Origin: Bacteroidota bacterium
Lineage (GTDB): Bacteria; Bacteroidota; Ignavibacteria; Kapaibacteriales; Kapaibacteriaceae
Reading direction: 5' to 3'
Assembly (NCBI GenBank): GCA_018266735.1
Contig: JAFDZT010000001.1
Location: forward strand, 124,001-188,000
Length of the DNA stretch: 64,000 nucleotides
Shown here: positions 45,483 to 55,306 of the stretch, piece by piece
How positions within the stretch are numbered: position 1 is the first letter of the stretch
How the letters are laid out: each line of letters opens with the position of its first letter
Notes under the pieces: model-generated
What the model saw: only the letters and a program-made list of their open reading frames with translations
What the model was told of the DNA's origin: nothing
The model's database searches: none
Position numbers and translations under genes: made by a program

Positions 45483-48400
45483 CGCACCACGATCAACATG
45501 GTGGATTCAACGAGGTCTACCGTTCGCACAAGGATCATGTAGACGCCCGGAGGGAGGTCTTGCACATTGATCGGCACGGAGCTGTCACCATTCGGCAGAG
45601 ATGTCGAGATGGGAGCCACGTGTTCGTTGCCTTGCTGGTCGACCACGGAGATCGACGCCTGCAATGCATGCGTGGTGCGGGTTCGTACGGTCACCACGTT
45701 GCTTGCCGGATTCGGATCGATGCTTCGAATGATCGGTGGTGCCTTGTGGAGTATCCTTCGCGTGGGATCAGGCTGAACGATCGTGAGCACACCGGTCGCA
45801 TAGGTACAGGTGACCGTGCTTCCGAAGTTCTCGCGAGCCGGATCGAAGACCATGTGCGTTGAATCGATCTCTGCAAGTCCGGCCGGGCCTTCTAGTGTGG
45901 CGATCGCTCCATTGCCGCTGAAGTCGGATGAGAGTTCGAACACGATCACGCGACGATCGTTGATGATGTCTTGCGACACGATGGACGCAGTACCATTGGT
46001 AGCGGTGATCGTCGTGCCGAGGAACAGTCTTGGATTCAGTGTGATGGCTGCACGTAATGGTCGAACGCCGCGATATGGAACGGTCTCGTTGATCTGTGCA
46101 TTGATCGTGAGAATGGCATTCTCGCGCGGGTCTGCCGATGTGTTCGCAACGGAAAGCACTGATGTACCTGAATACAGCATCAGCGCACAACGCACCAAGC
46201 TCGCACATGGTTGGATCGAAAACTCGATCGTTGCATCGGCCGTGGACGGAGTGCCGAGGTAGCGGATACGGATGGCAACAGAGTCGTTACTGTTCAGTGT
46301 GTACGGAAGCGGTGTCAGTACTTCGAACGGAGCACCGGCAGTGATCAAGGCATCGGTGATCGTCACAGGATTTTCGGACGTGTTCGTGAGGATGAGCGTT
46401 CGCTCAGGGATCTCCGGAATGAACGGAAGGGCCGTGTGCGACTGACGGATGTCGGCACCGGAGCCGCGTCCGGTGACGCGAGTACTTCGCTTGACCACGT
46501 CTTGATCTTCATAGCGGACCATCACATGACCTGTATCAAGACCATTGCGACGTGGAACGAATTCCACCTCAACGCTCAACGTACCATTGGGCGGGATGAT
46601 CGTGTCCTTGATCGCGGTCAGCACGCGGAACTGCGACTGCAATCCTCGGTCGATGAAGACTGAGTTCACGAGGAGATCCACCGTGTCGGCGTTCCGTAGC
46701 AACTGTATCGTTTGCTTCTTGCGAAGGCCGATGCAGACATCACCAAAATCCGTAGGGTCTCCGAGCATGGGGATGTTACGATCGATACTTCGGAACGAGA
46801 TCGCAAGTGTGCTCGTGACGTCGCATGCTTCCATGAAGAGCGTGTCTTCGATCAAACCGGTGTCGAGTGGTGCTGCAAAGAACCGAAGCTGCATGCAGGT
46901 TCCCGGTTGTATCGTGTCGCCTTGCAAGGTATCGGCAGGTCGCACATACCACCCTCGCTTCATCGTGGCGAGGTTGATGATATACGGCACAACACCCACG
47001 TTGCAGACATCAGTGGTGAGCACGGTATCCAGCTGTGTTCCGATCAGTAACGTGCGGAGCTTGACGGGTGTGAAGACAACGGCGGGCGACACAATGCGGA
47101 ACGGTGCGTCGGTAGTATCGTCGTCTGCTTGAATGAAATCTCGTGCCTCTGCGTTCTGTCCGAACCGATTGTCCGAAGCATAGGCAAGCATCTTGCCATC
47201 GTTCCGGATCTCCAGATCCGTCACCAGACCCGGGAAGTTTCCGAAGGCTGTGTCCAGTCCGTTCTTCATCAGGTCCCATGAAAGGATCCCCGTTGTCGCA
47301 CGGAAGGCCATCAAGAGATTCAGTCCGTTCGAACTGAACGCCAAGGCAACCGGCGCCGACGACGCTACCTGGATGCGCCGTGCAACGGTCTGCGTGGAAA
47401 GGTCATAGACAAATGTCTCCTGGCTGTTCCCACCAATGGTGGTACCGATCTCGGGTCTGCCTCCCAAGGCAACGAAGCGACCATCGCGTGAGGCCGAAAC
47501 GAGATCCACCACGGGAATGGTCTCTTGACCGATGAATCCCGTGGGTGTGGTCGACGTGATGCCGCCCGTTGCAAGGTCCAGCGTATAGACCGTTGCATCG
47601 AGGGTGTAGGCGAGGAGGACACCACTTCCCAAACTCGCGGCGGACATTGGAGATGGCAACGAGATCGGTGCCAGCGGCGTGAGGTTCGGAAGCGAATAGA
47701 CAAAGATCGATGGTGCGATCGTTGGTGTGACGTAGAGTTTGGTCCCATCGGTGCTGATGGCAAGGTCGCGCGGTACGAAACTACTTGGCAACGTCACCGA
47801 CTGCACCGGAGTTGGCGTCCCCGCTGTGAAACGATGCACGATACCGCTTGCGGTCAGCGCAAGGAAGTCGCCGTTGTTATTGATGTAGGCGAGTCCACGC
47901 ACGAAGTCTCGCGGATCCAGCGGCACGGTGTAGGACCGTTCGTTGGTGTATGGCAACGTGTTCCACTCATAGATGGTACCCGTGCCGTAGGCCAGCAAGA
48001 GCTTTGCCCCGTCCGGACGGAACGCCACGTTCGTGGCCGGCGAACTGGGATCGCTCGTCACGTCCACCTTCACGCTCGACGTGAAGTTCTGTCGCACGCG
48101 AAGTCGGATCGAGTCGCTCAGAATGGACGGAACGCGCCAGTCGAAGGTGGTGTCGTTCGTCCGACCGATCTCCTCGTAACTGCGACCGTTGTTATAGCTG
48201 GCATAGATCGTGAACGAGCTACCGCGCACGGCGCCGGTCCACCGCACCAAGACATGCTGACATGGTGCGAAGGCCTCGCCACCATTCGGCGACAGGATCT
48301 TCATCGTCGGAATGCGCGGGAAAACAGGAGCATTCGCCTGTACACGGATGGTCGTACGACGATTCCCGCCGTAATACACGGTGAGCACATCAACGATGGC

Positions 48401-49132
48401 ACCACTCTGCGTGGGTGTGAAGTCCAGGTAGAAGTTGTACCCAACACTTGCATAGATGCGGCATGGTGGCGGTCCGGAAATGAACGGACCATAGGCATCT
48501 CTCCAACGAATGGAGAACATGTTCGAGGTGGTCTTGATCGAATCCACCTGGATGCGCTCTTCCTGTCCCGTTGAGCCGGTCGCGCCCGACGTACCATACA
48601 GCTTGAGCGCATAGGTGTAGGATTGCCCCGTGACCACATCGCCGTAGTCAACGATGTTGCGCTCCAGCCGCTTTCCGATACTGTCCTGGAAGACGATCGT
48701 TGCCAAGGCCGGATGGTAGCAACGGCCCTTGAGATTCACGCTGTATTGTGCATTCGAGACGATCACACTGATCGTCGTATCGTTCACATCGGCTTGTCCA
48801 TTCAGCTTCGAATACCACAACACACGCTGGTATCCATTCACCGCGGGATCAACTTGAAAGGGTCTGCTTACGCGATTGTTCTCGATGAAGTAAATATCCG
48901 AGGTCTTGAGCGCAATGGGCGTACTGCCATTCAGTGCGCGCACGAAGCACGTGCCGGACCCGTTGGCCTCGACCTGGATGTTCGTGCCTTGGACGGGATA
49001 ATCGTTCCGCAGGAAGGCGCTCAGCTGGGCGTTTGCGGACGCTCCGATGCCCACGAACAAGCATCCGAAGAGGCATGCCACGAGGAGGCGCCGCTGCAGG
49101 GCGGAAAGGTGAAACGGTTGTGGTTGGGTCAT
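45479..49132 (-). CDS. Large secreted protein with beta-propeller and T9SS sorting domain
   Basis: A 1217-residue protein from the ATG at 49132, with a signal peptide (hydrophobic core about 20-36, ASANAQ). Residues about 40-280 contain Ig-like segments. A module MKILSPNGGEAF...VRWTG resembles the Kre9/KNH-type Ser-Thr-rich anchor domain. Next is a WD40/YVTN-like propeller (repeats such as FRPDGAKLLLAYGTG and STDGTKLYVT). Further Ig-like domains follow, and a type A sorting domain closes the protein (IDPNPASNVVTV, VVDQQGNEHV, LPPGVYMILVRT). It is co-encoded with the OmpA-like gene. Confidence 0.88.
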   Translation of the reverse strand: MTQPQPFHLSALQRRLLVACLFGCLFVGIGASANAQLSAFLRNDYPVQGTNIQVEANGSGTCFVRALNGSTPIALKTSDIYFIENNRVSRPFQVDPAVNGYQRVLWYSKLNGQADVNDTTISVIVSNAQYSVNLKGRCYHPALATIVFQDSIGKRLERNIVDYGDVVTGQSYTYALKLYGTSGATGSTGQEERIQVDSIKTTSNMFSIRWRDAYGPFISGPPPCRIYASVGYNFYLDFTPTQSGAIVDVLTVYYGGNRRTTIRVQANAPVFPRIPTMKILSPNGGEAFAPCQHVLVRWTGAVRGSSFTIYASYNNGRSYEEIGRTNDTTFDWRVPSILSDSIRLRVRQNFTSSVKVDVTSDPSSPATNVAFRPDGAKLLLAYGTGTIYEWNTLPYTNERSYTVPLDPRDFVRGLAYINNNGDFLALTASGIVHRFTAGTPTPVQSVTLPSSFVPRDLAISTDGTKLYVTPTIAPSIFVYSLPNLTPLAPISLPSPMSAASLGSGVLLAYTLDATVYTLDLATGGITSTTPTGFIGQETIPVVDLVSASRDGRFVALGGRPEIGTTIGGNSQETFVYDLSTQTVARRIQVASSAPVALAFSSNGLNLLMAFRATTGILSWDLMKNGLDTAFGNFPGLVTDLEIRNDGKMLAYASDNRFGQNAEARDFIQADDDTTDAPFRIVSPAVVFTPVKLRTLLIGTQLDTVLTTDVCNVGVVPYIINLATMKRGWYVRPADTLQGDTIQPGTCMQLRFFAAPLDTGLIEDTLFMEACDVTSTLAISFRSIDRNIPMLGDPTDFGDVCIGLRKKQTIQLLRNADTVDLLVNSVFIDRGLQSQFRVLTAIKDTIIPPNGTLSVEVEFVPRRNGLDTGHVMVRYEDQDVVKRSTRVTGRGSGADIRQSHTALPFIPEIPERTLILTNTSENPVTITDALITAGAPFEVLTPLPYTLNSNDSVAIRIRYLGTPSTADATIEFSIQPCASLVRCALMLYSGTSVLSVANTSADPRENAILTINAQINETVPYRGVRPLRAAITLNPRLFLGTTITATNGTASIVSQDIINDRRVIVFELSSDFSGNGAIATLEGPAGLAEIDSTHMVFDPARENFGSTVTCTYATGVLTIVQPDPTRRILHKAPPIIRSIDPNPASNVVTVRTRTTHALQASISVVDQQGNEHVAPISTSLPNGDSSVPINVQDLPPGVYMILVRTVDLVESTMLIVVR

Positions 49133-49196
49133 TAGAGTTGAAGTCGTGGCTGGGGGTGCATAGACCCGACCATGCCGCTTGGGGTTACAATGCATG

Positions 49197-49973
49197 TTAT
49201 GAGACGTACCGGGCAAGGAATTCCACTACGACAGGGTCCGTACTTGCCTGCAATTGCGGTACAGTGCCTTCGAATTGCACTTTCCCCCCATCAAGCATCA
49301 CCACATGGTCGGCAATATTGAACACGCTGAACATGTCATGAGTGATCACCACCGACGTCACGGTCATCTTTGTAGCAAGGCTTTCCACCAGATCGTCGAT
49401 CTGTTGCGAGGTCACTGGATCAAGGCCGGTCGTTGGTTCATCGTAAAAGATGTAATCGGGCGTTCCTACAAGTGCTCGGGCCACGCCTACCCGCTTTCGC
49501 ATCCCACCTGAGAGGTCGCTTGGCTTCTTGTCCTTGAGCAGGGCCCATTCTCGTTCGTACGACGGAGTGCCGGACTCCGAGAAGTCGGGTAAGAGGCCTA
49601 CGGCCGAAAGCACCTTGCGTGCGGCCGTTTCGAGCAACTCCCTGTTCTCCTCGCCATGCTCCACCAACGAGATCACAACATTGTCGTGCACGGTGAGTGA
49701 ATCGAAGAGTGCCGCGCCTTGGAACACATAGCCGATCTTTTGGCGAAGTCCGAAGAGTTCCTCTCGGTCGATGGTACTGATGTCTCTTCCGTCGACCACG
49801 ACGATACCTTCATCGGGAACCAACAGCCGAACGATGTGCTTGAGCAAGACGCTCTTCCCACATCCGGACTTTCCAATGATACACGTGGTCTTCCCTTGCG
49901 GGATCGTGAGATCGACGCCTCGAAGGACGACCTTTGCCCCGAATGCCTTCTTCAATCCGCGCAATTCGATCAT
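49197..49973 (-). CDS. ABC transporter ATPase of the MlaF/Mkl type
   Basis: A 258-residue ATPase. Walker A IGKSGCGKS lies at 33-41, the signature SDLSGGMRKRVGVARAL near 142, and Walker B IFYDEPTTGLDPVT near 165. The GGMRKRV form of the signature is typical of MlaF, the ATPase of retrograde phospholipid and lipid trafficking. No MlaE permease or MlaD MCE gene is adjacent, so it is an orphan here. The start overlaps the stop of the peptide-type ATPase by 4 bp. Confidence 0.92.
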   Translation of the reverse strand: MIELRGLKKAFGAKVVLRGVDLTIPQGKTTCIIGKSGCGKSVLLKHIVRLLVPDEGIVVVDGRDISTIDREELFGLRQKIGYVFQGAALFDSLTVHDNVVISLVEHGEENRELLETAARKVLSAVGLLPDFSESGTPSYEREWALLKDKKPSDLSGGMRKRVGVARALVGTPDYIFYDEPTTGLDPVTSQQIDDLVESLATKMTVTSVVITHDMFSVFNIADHVVMLDGGKVQFEGTVPQLQASTDPVVVEFLARYVS

Positions 49974-51757
49974 GCCGCTTTGTCCTTGTTACGCCGCTTG
50001 ATCACGTCGATGGTCCCCAGTGGGATCGCATCGATCAGACCTTTCGTATACGCTTGTTGTGGCGATTCATAGATCTCATTCGCAGCATCCATCTCGACGA
50101 TCTTCCCTTCGTTCATCACGGCGATCCGGTCGGAGATGAACTTCACAACACTCAGATCGTGGGAGATGAAGATGTAGGTGAGCTTGAACTCATCGCGCAA
50201 CTGCACCAGAAGGTTCAATACCTGGGCCTGCACCGATACGTCCAGTGCACTCACCGATTCGTCGCAGATCAAGAGCTTGGGCTTGAGGGCGAGTGCTCGG
50301 GCGATACAGATCCGTTGGCGCTGTCCGCCGGAAAACTCGTGCGGGTAGTTGTTGAAGTGGCGCTGCAAAAGGTTGACCTTGTCAAGCAAGTACTTCACAT
50401 GCTCCTTGCGCTCCTTGTCGTTGTCGCCAATGGCGTGGACCCGAAGGACCTCCATGATGGCGCTTCCTACGCTTAGGCGCGGATTCAGCGAGGAATACGG
50501 GTCTTGAAAAATGATCTGGAAATCCTTGCGCATGGTCTTGAGCTCTGAGCCCTGCAGTGCGCGTACATCCTTCCCATCGAAGATCACCTTGCCGCCCGTG
50601 GGCTCCACCAGTCGAAGGATGGCGCGACCTGTGGTGGTCTTCCCGCAACCCGATTCACCGACAAGACCGAGCGTTTCGCCCGCTTTAACGTTGAAGGTGA
50701 TCCCGTCGACGGCCTTGACGTAGCCTGTGGTCTTGCTGAAGAGTCCGGACTTGATCGGGAAGTGCACCTGCAGATCCGTGACATCGAGGATGGGCTTCTG
50801 CGTCGCCAACGTTGCGTTTCGTGCCGCGATCTCGTCGCGTGAGAACTCGAGCATGTGCACGGCCGATTCGACGCTCGTCTGCGTCCGCTCGGAGATAGTG
50901 CCGTCCTCAGCCTCGATCATGAAGTCTCGTACGGTGGGAAGGATCCGCAGCTTTTTGTCAAGGCGTGGTCGGCAAGCAAGCAGTCCCTTCGTGTAGGGGT
51001 GTTGCGGGTCTTCGAAGATCTGCTGTACCGGTCCCTGTTCAACGATCTTGCCCTTGTACATCACGATCACGTCGTCGGCGATCTCGGCGATCACACCCAG
51101 ATCGTGCGTGATGAACATCATGCTCATCTCGTGTCGTTGCTGGAGACCGCGCATCAGGTCGAGGATGGTGGCCTGCACCGTCACATCCAGCGCAGTGGTG
51201 GGCTCGTCGGCGATCAGGAGCGCAGGATTGCAGCTCATGGCCATGGCGATCATCACTCGTTGCTTCTGTCCGCCCGACAGTTGGTGCGGATAGCTCTTCA
51301 TCATGCTTTCGGGTCGGGGCAACTTCACTTCGTTCAGAAGTTGTAACGTGCGGGCCGCCGCCTCGTCTTTGCTCACATGCTGATGCAACCGAATGGCCTC
51401 GATGATCTGATCTCCGCACGTGAACACAGGGTTCAACGACGTCATCGGCTCTTGGAAGATCATGGCAATGCGATTGCCACGATAGGTGCGCATGGTGGAC
51501 TCGGGCAACTGCAACAGGTCCGTCGCCTTGCCGCCTTCATAGAACATGGCCGTGCCGCCCGTGATCTTTCCGGGTGGGTTCGGGATGAGTCGCATAACGG
51601 AGAGGCTGGTCACGGACTTACCAGAGCCGGATTCGCCAACGATGCCAAGGGTGCGTCCCTTGTGTACGGTAAAGCTCACGTCGTTGACGGCTTTCACCGT
51701 ATAGGTGTCCGAGCGAAACTCGGTCACAAGGTTCTTCACCTCGAGCAATGGGGTCAT
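49970..51757 (-). CDS. Double ATPase of a peptide-type ABC transporter (DppD-DppF fusion)
   Basis: A 595-residue protein with two complete ABC ATPase halves. Walker A GESGSGKS lies near residue 40 and GESGCGKT near 368; signatures [12 protein letters not shown] and [12 protein letters not shown] and Walker [10 protein letters not shown] and CDESVSALD are all intact. The oligopeptide/dipeptide C-terminal extension is recognisable after each ([24 protein letters not shown]). This matches YejF/GsiA-type proteins that energise peptide importers. No permease or binding protein gene is next to it. It starts an operon of five genes and is divergent from the VWA gene across 46 bp. Confidence 0.95.
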   Translation of the reverse strand: MTPLLEVKNLVTEFRSDTYTVKAVNDVSFTVHKGRTLGIVGESGSGKSVTSLSVMRLIPNPPGKITGGTAMFYEGGKATDLLQLPESTMRTYRGNRIAMIFQEPMTSLNPVFTCGDQIIEAIRLHQHVSKDEAAARTLQLLNEVKLPRPESMMKSYPHQLSGGQKQRVMIAMAMSCNPALLIADEPTTALDVTVQATILDLMRGLQQRHEMSMMFITHDLGVIAEIADDVIVMYKGKIVEQGPVQQIFEDPQHPYTKGLLACRPRLDKKLRILPTVRDFMIEAEDGTISERTQTSVESAVHMLEFSRDEIAARNATLATQKPILDVTDLQVHFPIKSGLFSKTTGYVKAVDGITFNVKAGETLGLVGESGCGKTTTGRAILRLVEPTGGKVIFDGKDVRALQGSELKTMRKDFQIIFQDPYSSLNPRLSVGSAIMEVLRVHAIGDNDKERKEHVKYLLDKVNLLQRHFNNYPHEFSGGQRQRICIARALALKPKLLICDESVSALDVSVQAQVLNLLVQLRDEFKLTYIFISHDLSVVKFISDRIAVMNEGKIVEMDAANEIYESPQQAYTKGLIDAIPLGTIDVIKRRNKDKAA

Positions 51758-51803
51758 AGGTTCCTCGTTTCAGTACGCCGAGTCAAGTCACGAAAATAGG
51801 ACG

Positions 51804-53489
51804 ATGACCCCTATCTTCTCTCATATGGTATCCAGAACGATCTTTCTGACAGTGTTCCTCCTCTGGTCGACCCTCTTCGGATCGGTCCGGGCGGAGCAGC
51901 TCACCGTGTCGGCCGACGGACGTCCGGTCACCACGGGAACGCTCCAGAAGGACCGTCTGTATCGCATCATCGTCCAAGGCACGGTCTCGGCCGGAACGTC
52001 GGCAGAGTGTGCCGCCATCGACGCCCTGTGGGTGTATGACGTTCCTGCAAGCGAGCGGGCCCGAGGTCACATCCCATCCGATGCCGACATCTATGTGGGC
52101 GGCGATACGGTCTTTCGTTGGCAGATGGGAATGGCGTCCTACATGTTCCAAGCATCGCAACAGATCGGCCTGCGAATGAACGGACGCGCGTTCCCGCACC
52201 GCTATCTCGAACCCGAACGCCATCGATACATGTTCGAGATCATCGGCGCCGGCGAACCCGCGGTCTTGCAGTTCTTGGATCGCGAGTATGCAGGACCGCA
52301 GCCAACAGACTCGCTCGTCGATGCCTATGCCGACAATTGTGGGGCATTCACGATCACGATCGAGGATGCACATCCGCAACTGCAGGTGGTGTGTGGCGTC
52401 GACGTGGAACGTCGCTCACCGCAAGGTCGAGTGGTGCACCTTCGCGTTCCCCCATCGATCGCCAATGCTACACTGTATGTGAACGGAGAGATCACACGCG
52501 TCGACTCGATCCTTTGCCCTCCCACCCCGCCACCCAACGCCACCTTCTTCTTGCTCGACAGGTCGGGGTCGATCAGTCAGCGCGACATGGAAATTGCCGG
52601 CGTTCGCTTGCAACGTTCCGAAGTGACCGACATGGCCATTCGCAGGGCGTTGTTCCGGTTGCAACAGCAGGACACCGTGGCCGTGGCAGCGTTCGCTGCG
52701 CGCATGCAACAGCCGAGCGGCTGGGTCTCGCCACCGTACCTCCTTGCGGAGTACCTCGATGCCATACCGCAGAGCGCTACGAATCTCTACGGCGCCCTTA
52801 AGGAAATGGCCGACCACGTGCGCAGCACGAAAGGGCGAGCCTCGGTGGTGATGTTCACGGATGGTGGGAACAGGTTCCCGGAGTTCGATCCCGCCTCCAT
52901 CGTCACGTCGCTCAATGCCATTGGAGGCAACGTGGGCATCGTGCTGTTGCCGGATGAAACGCCCGACGTGACGGCAGAGAACCGACGCCAGCTTGTATCG
53001 AACCTGCAAGGTGTGGACCACTTGCGCATCCGTCAAGTTGGTCCGCTCGAATCCACAGGATCGGCGCTGGACCTTCTTTTGGAGGATCTCGACCTCTCGC
53101 AATGCTGTACGTTGGTCTTCACCCTTCCCCTCTGCACATCCTCATCGTTGAGCGAGCTCGCCACCATTCAGCTCGATACATTTCAGACAACGCTTTCCAT
53201 TCCATGCTCACCGCCTCTCGACATGGAAGGTGATGTCGCCGTCCGCATCGTCCCCACTCCGTCCGACGCACAGGCCACCATCGAGATCACGTCGCTCATC
53301 TCTGCGAACGTATCTGTGAACATCTACGATGTTGCCGGCAAGATGATGGAGATGAGCGACCCCTTCGTGCTCGATCCCGGCATGAAGATCATCACGTATG
53401 ACACGCGATTCTGGGCGAACGGCGTGTACATCGTGCATGTTGTGGCCAACTCGGAGCTCGTCGCTGCGCAGCTACTGGTGCTTCATTAA
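51804..53489 (+). CDS. Secreted VWA-domain protein with T9SS sorting domain
   Basis: A 561-residue protein from the ATG at 51804, with signal peptide (core about 13-27, SVRAE). Residues about 30-240 form beta-rich Ig-like domains with several cysteines. A von Willebrand A domain starts at about 247. Its MIDAS residues Asp252, Ser254 and Ser256 in LLDRSGS and the VVMFTDGG aspartate about 100 residues later are intact, so metal-dependent ligand binding is expected. The C-terminus (VPTPSDAQATI, IYDVAGKMME, WANGVYIVHVV) is a type A sorting domain. The 3' end overlaps the convergent transporter gene by 18 bp. Confidence 0.88.
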   Translation: MTPIFSHMVSRTIFLTVFLLWSTLFGSVRAEQLTVSADGRPVTTGTLQKDRLYRIIVQGTVSAGTSAECAAIDALWVYDVPASERARGHIPSDADIYVGGDTVFRWQMGMASYMFQASQQIGLRMNGRAFPHRYLEPERHRYMFEIIGAGEPAVLQFLDREYAGPQPTDSLVDAYADNCGAFTITIEDAHPQLQVVCGVDVERRSPQGRVVHLRVPPSIANATLYVNGEITRVDSILCPPTPPPNATFFLLDRSGSISQRDMEIAGVRLQRSEVTDMAIRRALFRLQQQDTVAVAAFAARMQQPSGWVSPPYLLAEYLDAIPQSATNLYGALKEMADHVRSTKGRASVVMFTDGGNRFPEFDPASIVTSLNAIGGNVGIVLLPDETPDVTAENRRQLVSNLQGVDHLRIRQVGPLESTGSALDLLLEDLDLSQCCTLVFTLPLCTSSSLSELATIQLDTFQTTLSIPCSPPLDMEGDVAVRIVPTPSDAQATIEITSLISANVSVNIYDVAGKMMEMSDPFVLDPGMKIITYDTRFWANGVYIVHVVANSELVAAQLLVLH

Positions 53490-54785
53490 CGTCTGTCGCG
53501 CCTTGACGGCCAGATAGCCATTGGCGAGCACACGTCCGGCCAACATGGCAATGGCAGCCGCCACAGCCCCCGGCAGATCGAACACGGCCAACACGACGAT
53601 CATCGAAACAAGGATCCATCCCACTTCGATGATCGTGGACCACGTGACCACGATGTTCTTGCGTGCCACGATCAACACGGCGCGCTGCAATGAGTACAGC
53701 ACACTGAGTGCAGGCAAGGCAACGAGGATCATGGTCGGAAGGACGGCAAAGGCGGCAAGGTCTTCGGAGAGACCATAGGCCCGCGTGAAGAGCACTTCAC
53801 TCAGGGGAGTATAGGCTACAAGGGCAAGCGCCGCAGTGGTGGCCGCGATGATCATCAAACCAACGCGTTTGATCTGGACGTAGTTCTTGTTGTTCTCACC
53901 AAGTAAGGCAATGCCTACTTCCTGATATGAGAATCCGAAGGATCGGAACAGGAAGACGAACGAATCCACTACCGGAAGCACAGCAAGCGACTCGACGGGA
54001 TACTTGCTCCGACCCAAGAAAAAGGCGAGCATGGGCGTGACCACAAAGCCGATGATCGACGTCATAGCAAGCGGGATGTAGAACCGAAGCACCTCTCGTA
54101 TCGACGGGGGCTCGGCACAGACCTCGTCCGCTTGATCGTAATAGTGTGCAAGCACTTCCTTGGCCATCCATCGTGTGGCGAACGCTTCGAGGATCACACC
54201 GGATGTAAGGCTCACCGTGCCGATCACGACACCGCTGAAGGAGGTGAACACAACGAGTATGGTGGCCATTCCAGCCATGCTCAGGAGTCGAACAACCGTA
54301 CCATAGGCCACGCGACGCGTACGTCCGTTCCGAATGAGAAGCCCTTGGTAGTACCGACGATATCCGATCGCTGCAGGCCATGGGATCATACACACGAGAC
54401 CCCAATACATGAGTGAGGCAACATCGTCGGGAAGTTGGATCACGGAATGCACGAGCATGTTGTACACAGCCGGTATCGAGACCACCAACATTCCCACTGT
54501 GACCAGGATGTTCACGCTCACCATGAATCGATGCAACACCTGCATGCTCCGCTTATCCTTTGCAAGGGCGACGGTGGTGCTCAACAACATGATCACCGGT
54601 GATTCAATGAACATGGCAATGGCCACAGCGACGCCATAGGCGGCAAGGTTGAATGCCGGGTCGTGAAGTCGGGCGATGACGGATGTGAGAAGTGGCCCCT
54701 CGACCGCCATCATGATCCATGTGGCGCAGAGCGGGTACCAGAAGCGAAGGATGTATCCGATTGAAAGCACTTGCGTAATATACAT
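53472..54785 (-). CDS. MATE-superfamily membrane protein, ANKH-like
   Basis: A 437-residue integral membrane protein with about twelve helices. The RFWYPLCATW start, the pseudo-repeat around RFYIPLAMTSIIGFVVTPML near 235 and the later AVLPVVDSFVFLF segment are characteristic of the two-fold MATE/MOP fold. The pattern near the N-terminus (MFIESPVIMLLS, KDKRSMQ) recalls ANKH proteins (PPi/ATP export in animals) and their bacterial relatives. Substrate unknown. Its start codon lies only 5 bp from that of the divergent small membrane protein, so the start may be mis-assigned or the promoters nested. Confidence 0.85.
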   Translation of the reverse strand: MYITQVLSIGYILRFWYPLCATWIMMAVEGPLLTSVIARLHDPAFNLAAYGVAVAIAMFIESPVIMLLSTTVALAKDKRSMQVLHRFMVSVNILVTVGMLVVSIPAVYNMLVHSVIQLPDDVASLMYWGLVCMIPWPAAIGYRRYYQGLLIRNGRTRRVAYGTVVRLLSMAGMATILVVFTSFSGVVIGTVSLTSGVILEAFATRWMAKEVLAHYYDQADEVCAEPPSIREVLRFYIPLAMTSIIGFVVTPMLAFFLGRSKYPVESLAVLPVVDSFVFLFRSFGFSYQEVGIALLGENNKNYVQIKRVGLMIIAATTAALALVAYTPLSEVLFTRAYGLSEDLAAFAVLPTMILVALPALSVLYSLQRAVLIVARKNIVVTWSTIIEVGWILVSMIVVLAVFDLPGAVAAAIAMLAGRVLANGYLAVKARQTLMKHQ

Positions 54786-54790
54786 TCTCT

Positions 54791-55294
54791 ATGACCACCT
54801 ATCACGAGATCGAGCGCGTCCCTCGTGGACTGCGTATCCTGCTGCTGGTACTTCTCACCATGGAAGCCACTGTCATGTCCATCGCCTTCATCGCAACGTC
54901 CGTCACCAATGGTGCCGACGTTGGTGAGGTGATCGGATTCACGAGCGCTGCCGTCTTGCTCCCGGCTTTGCTCTTCATCCTCCTGTTGCGCACAACGCTT
55001 GAAGTGACGGTCGATGCCTCGGGCGTGAGTGTCATCATGCGACCCTTCCAACGCAAGGTGCGCCACTATGCGTGGACGGAGATCGCAGATATCTCCACGC
55101 GTTCCGTAAGTCCGATCGGCGAGTTCGGTGGCTGGGGGATCCGTGGCTGGGGAAAGAAGATCGGCTACATCTGGGACGGAAACAACTGCATCGATGTGCT
55201 CACAACAAGCGGCAAGCGCGTCGTTGTGAGCATCACCGATGCTGGATCAGCACGTGCGGCGATCGAGGAGAACAGACCGCATACGGAACGGTAG
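54791..55294 (+). CDS. Small membrane protein with two helices and PH-like domain
   Basis: A 167-residue protein. Two membrane helices (about 15-36 and 48-68) form a hairpin, followed by a soluble beta-rich region (EVTVDASGVSVIMRPFQRKVRHYAWTEI then a GWGIRGWG motif) that resembles bacterial PH-like domains. No further function can be read. It is divergent from the transporter gene with only 5 bp between start codons, and the EEP nuclease gene follows after 12 bp. Confidence 0.78.
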   Translation: MTTYHEIERVPRGLRILLLVLLTMEATVMSIAFIATSVTNGADVGEVIGFTSAAVLLPALLFILLLRTTLEVTVDASGVSVIMRPFQRKVRHYAWTEIADISTRSVSPIGEFGGWGIRGWGKKIGYIWDGNNCIDVLTTSGKRVVVSITDAGSARAAIEENRPHTER

Positions 55295-55302
55295 TATGTT
55301 TG
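55295..55302 (+). promoter_or_regulatory. Candidate -7 element of the EEP nuclease gene
   Basis: TATGTTTG is an exact TAnnTTTG match and ends 4 nt before the ATG at 55307, right after the stop of the upstream gene. No clear -33 box. Confidence 0.4.
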
Positions 55303-55306
55303 CGTC

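Noticed and set aside
43524..49132. Propeller and OmpA-like pair as the T9SS component PorE
   Set aside because: PorE joins TPR, propeller and OmpA domains in one periplasmic lipoprotein. Here the propeller protein carries a C-terminal sorting domain and the OmpA protein has its own barrel, so they are more likely cargo and partner.
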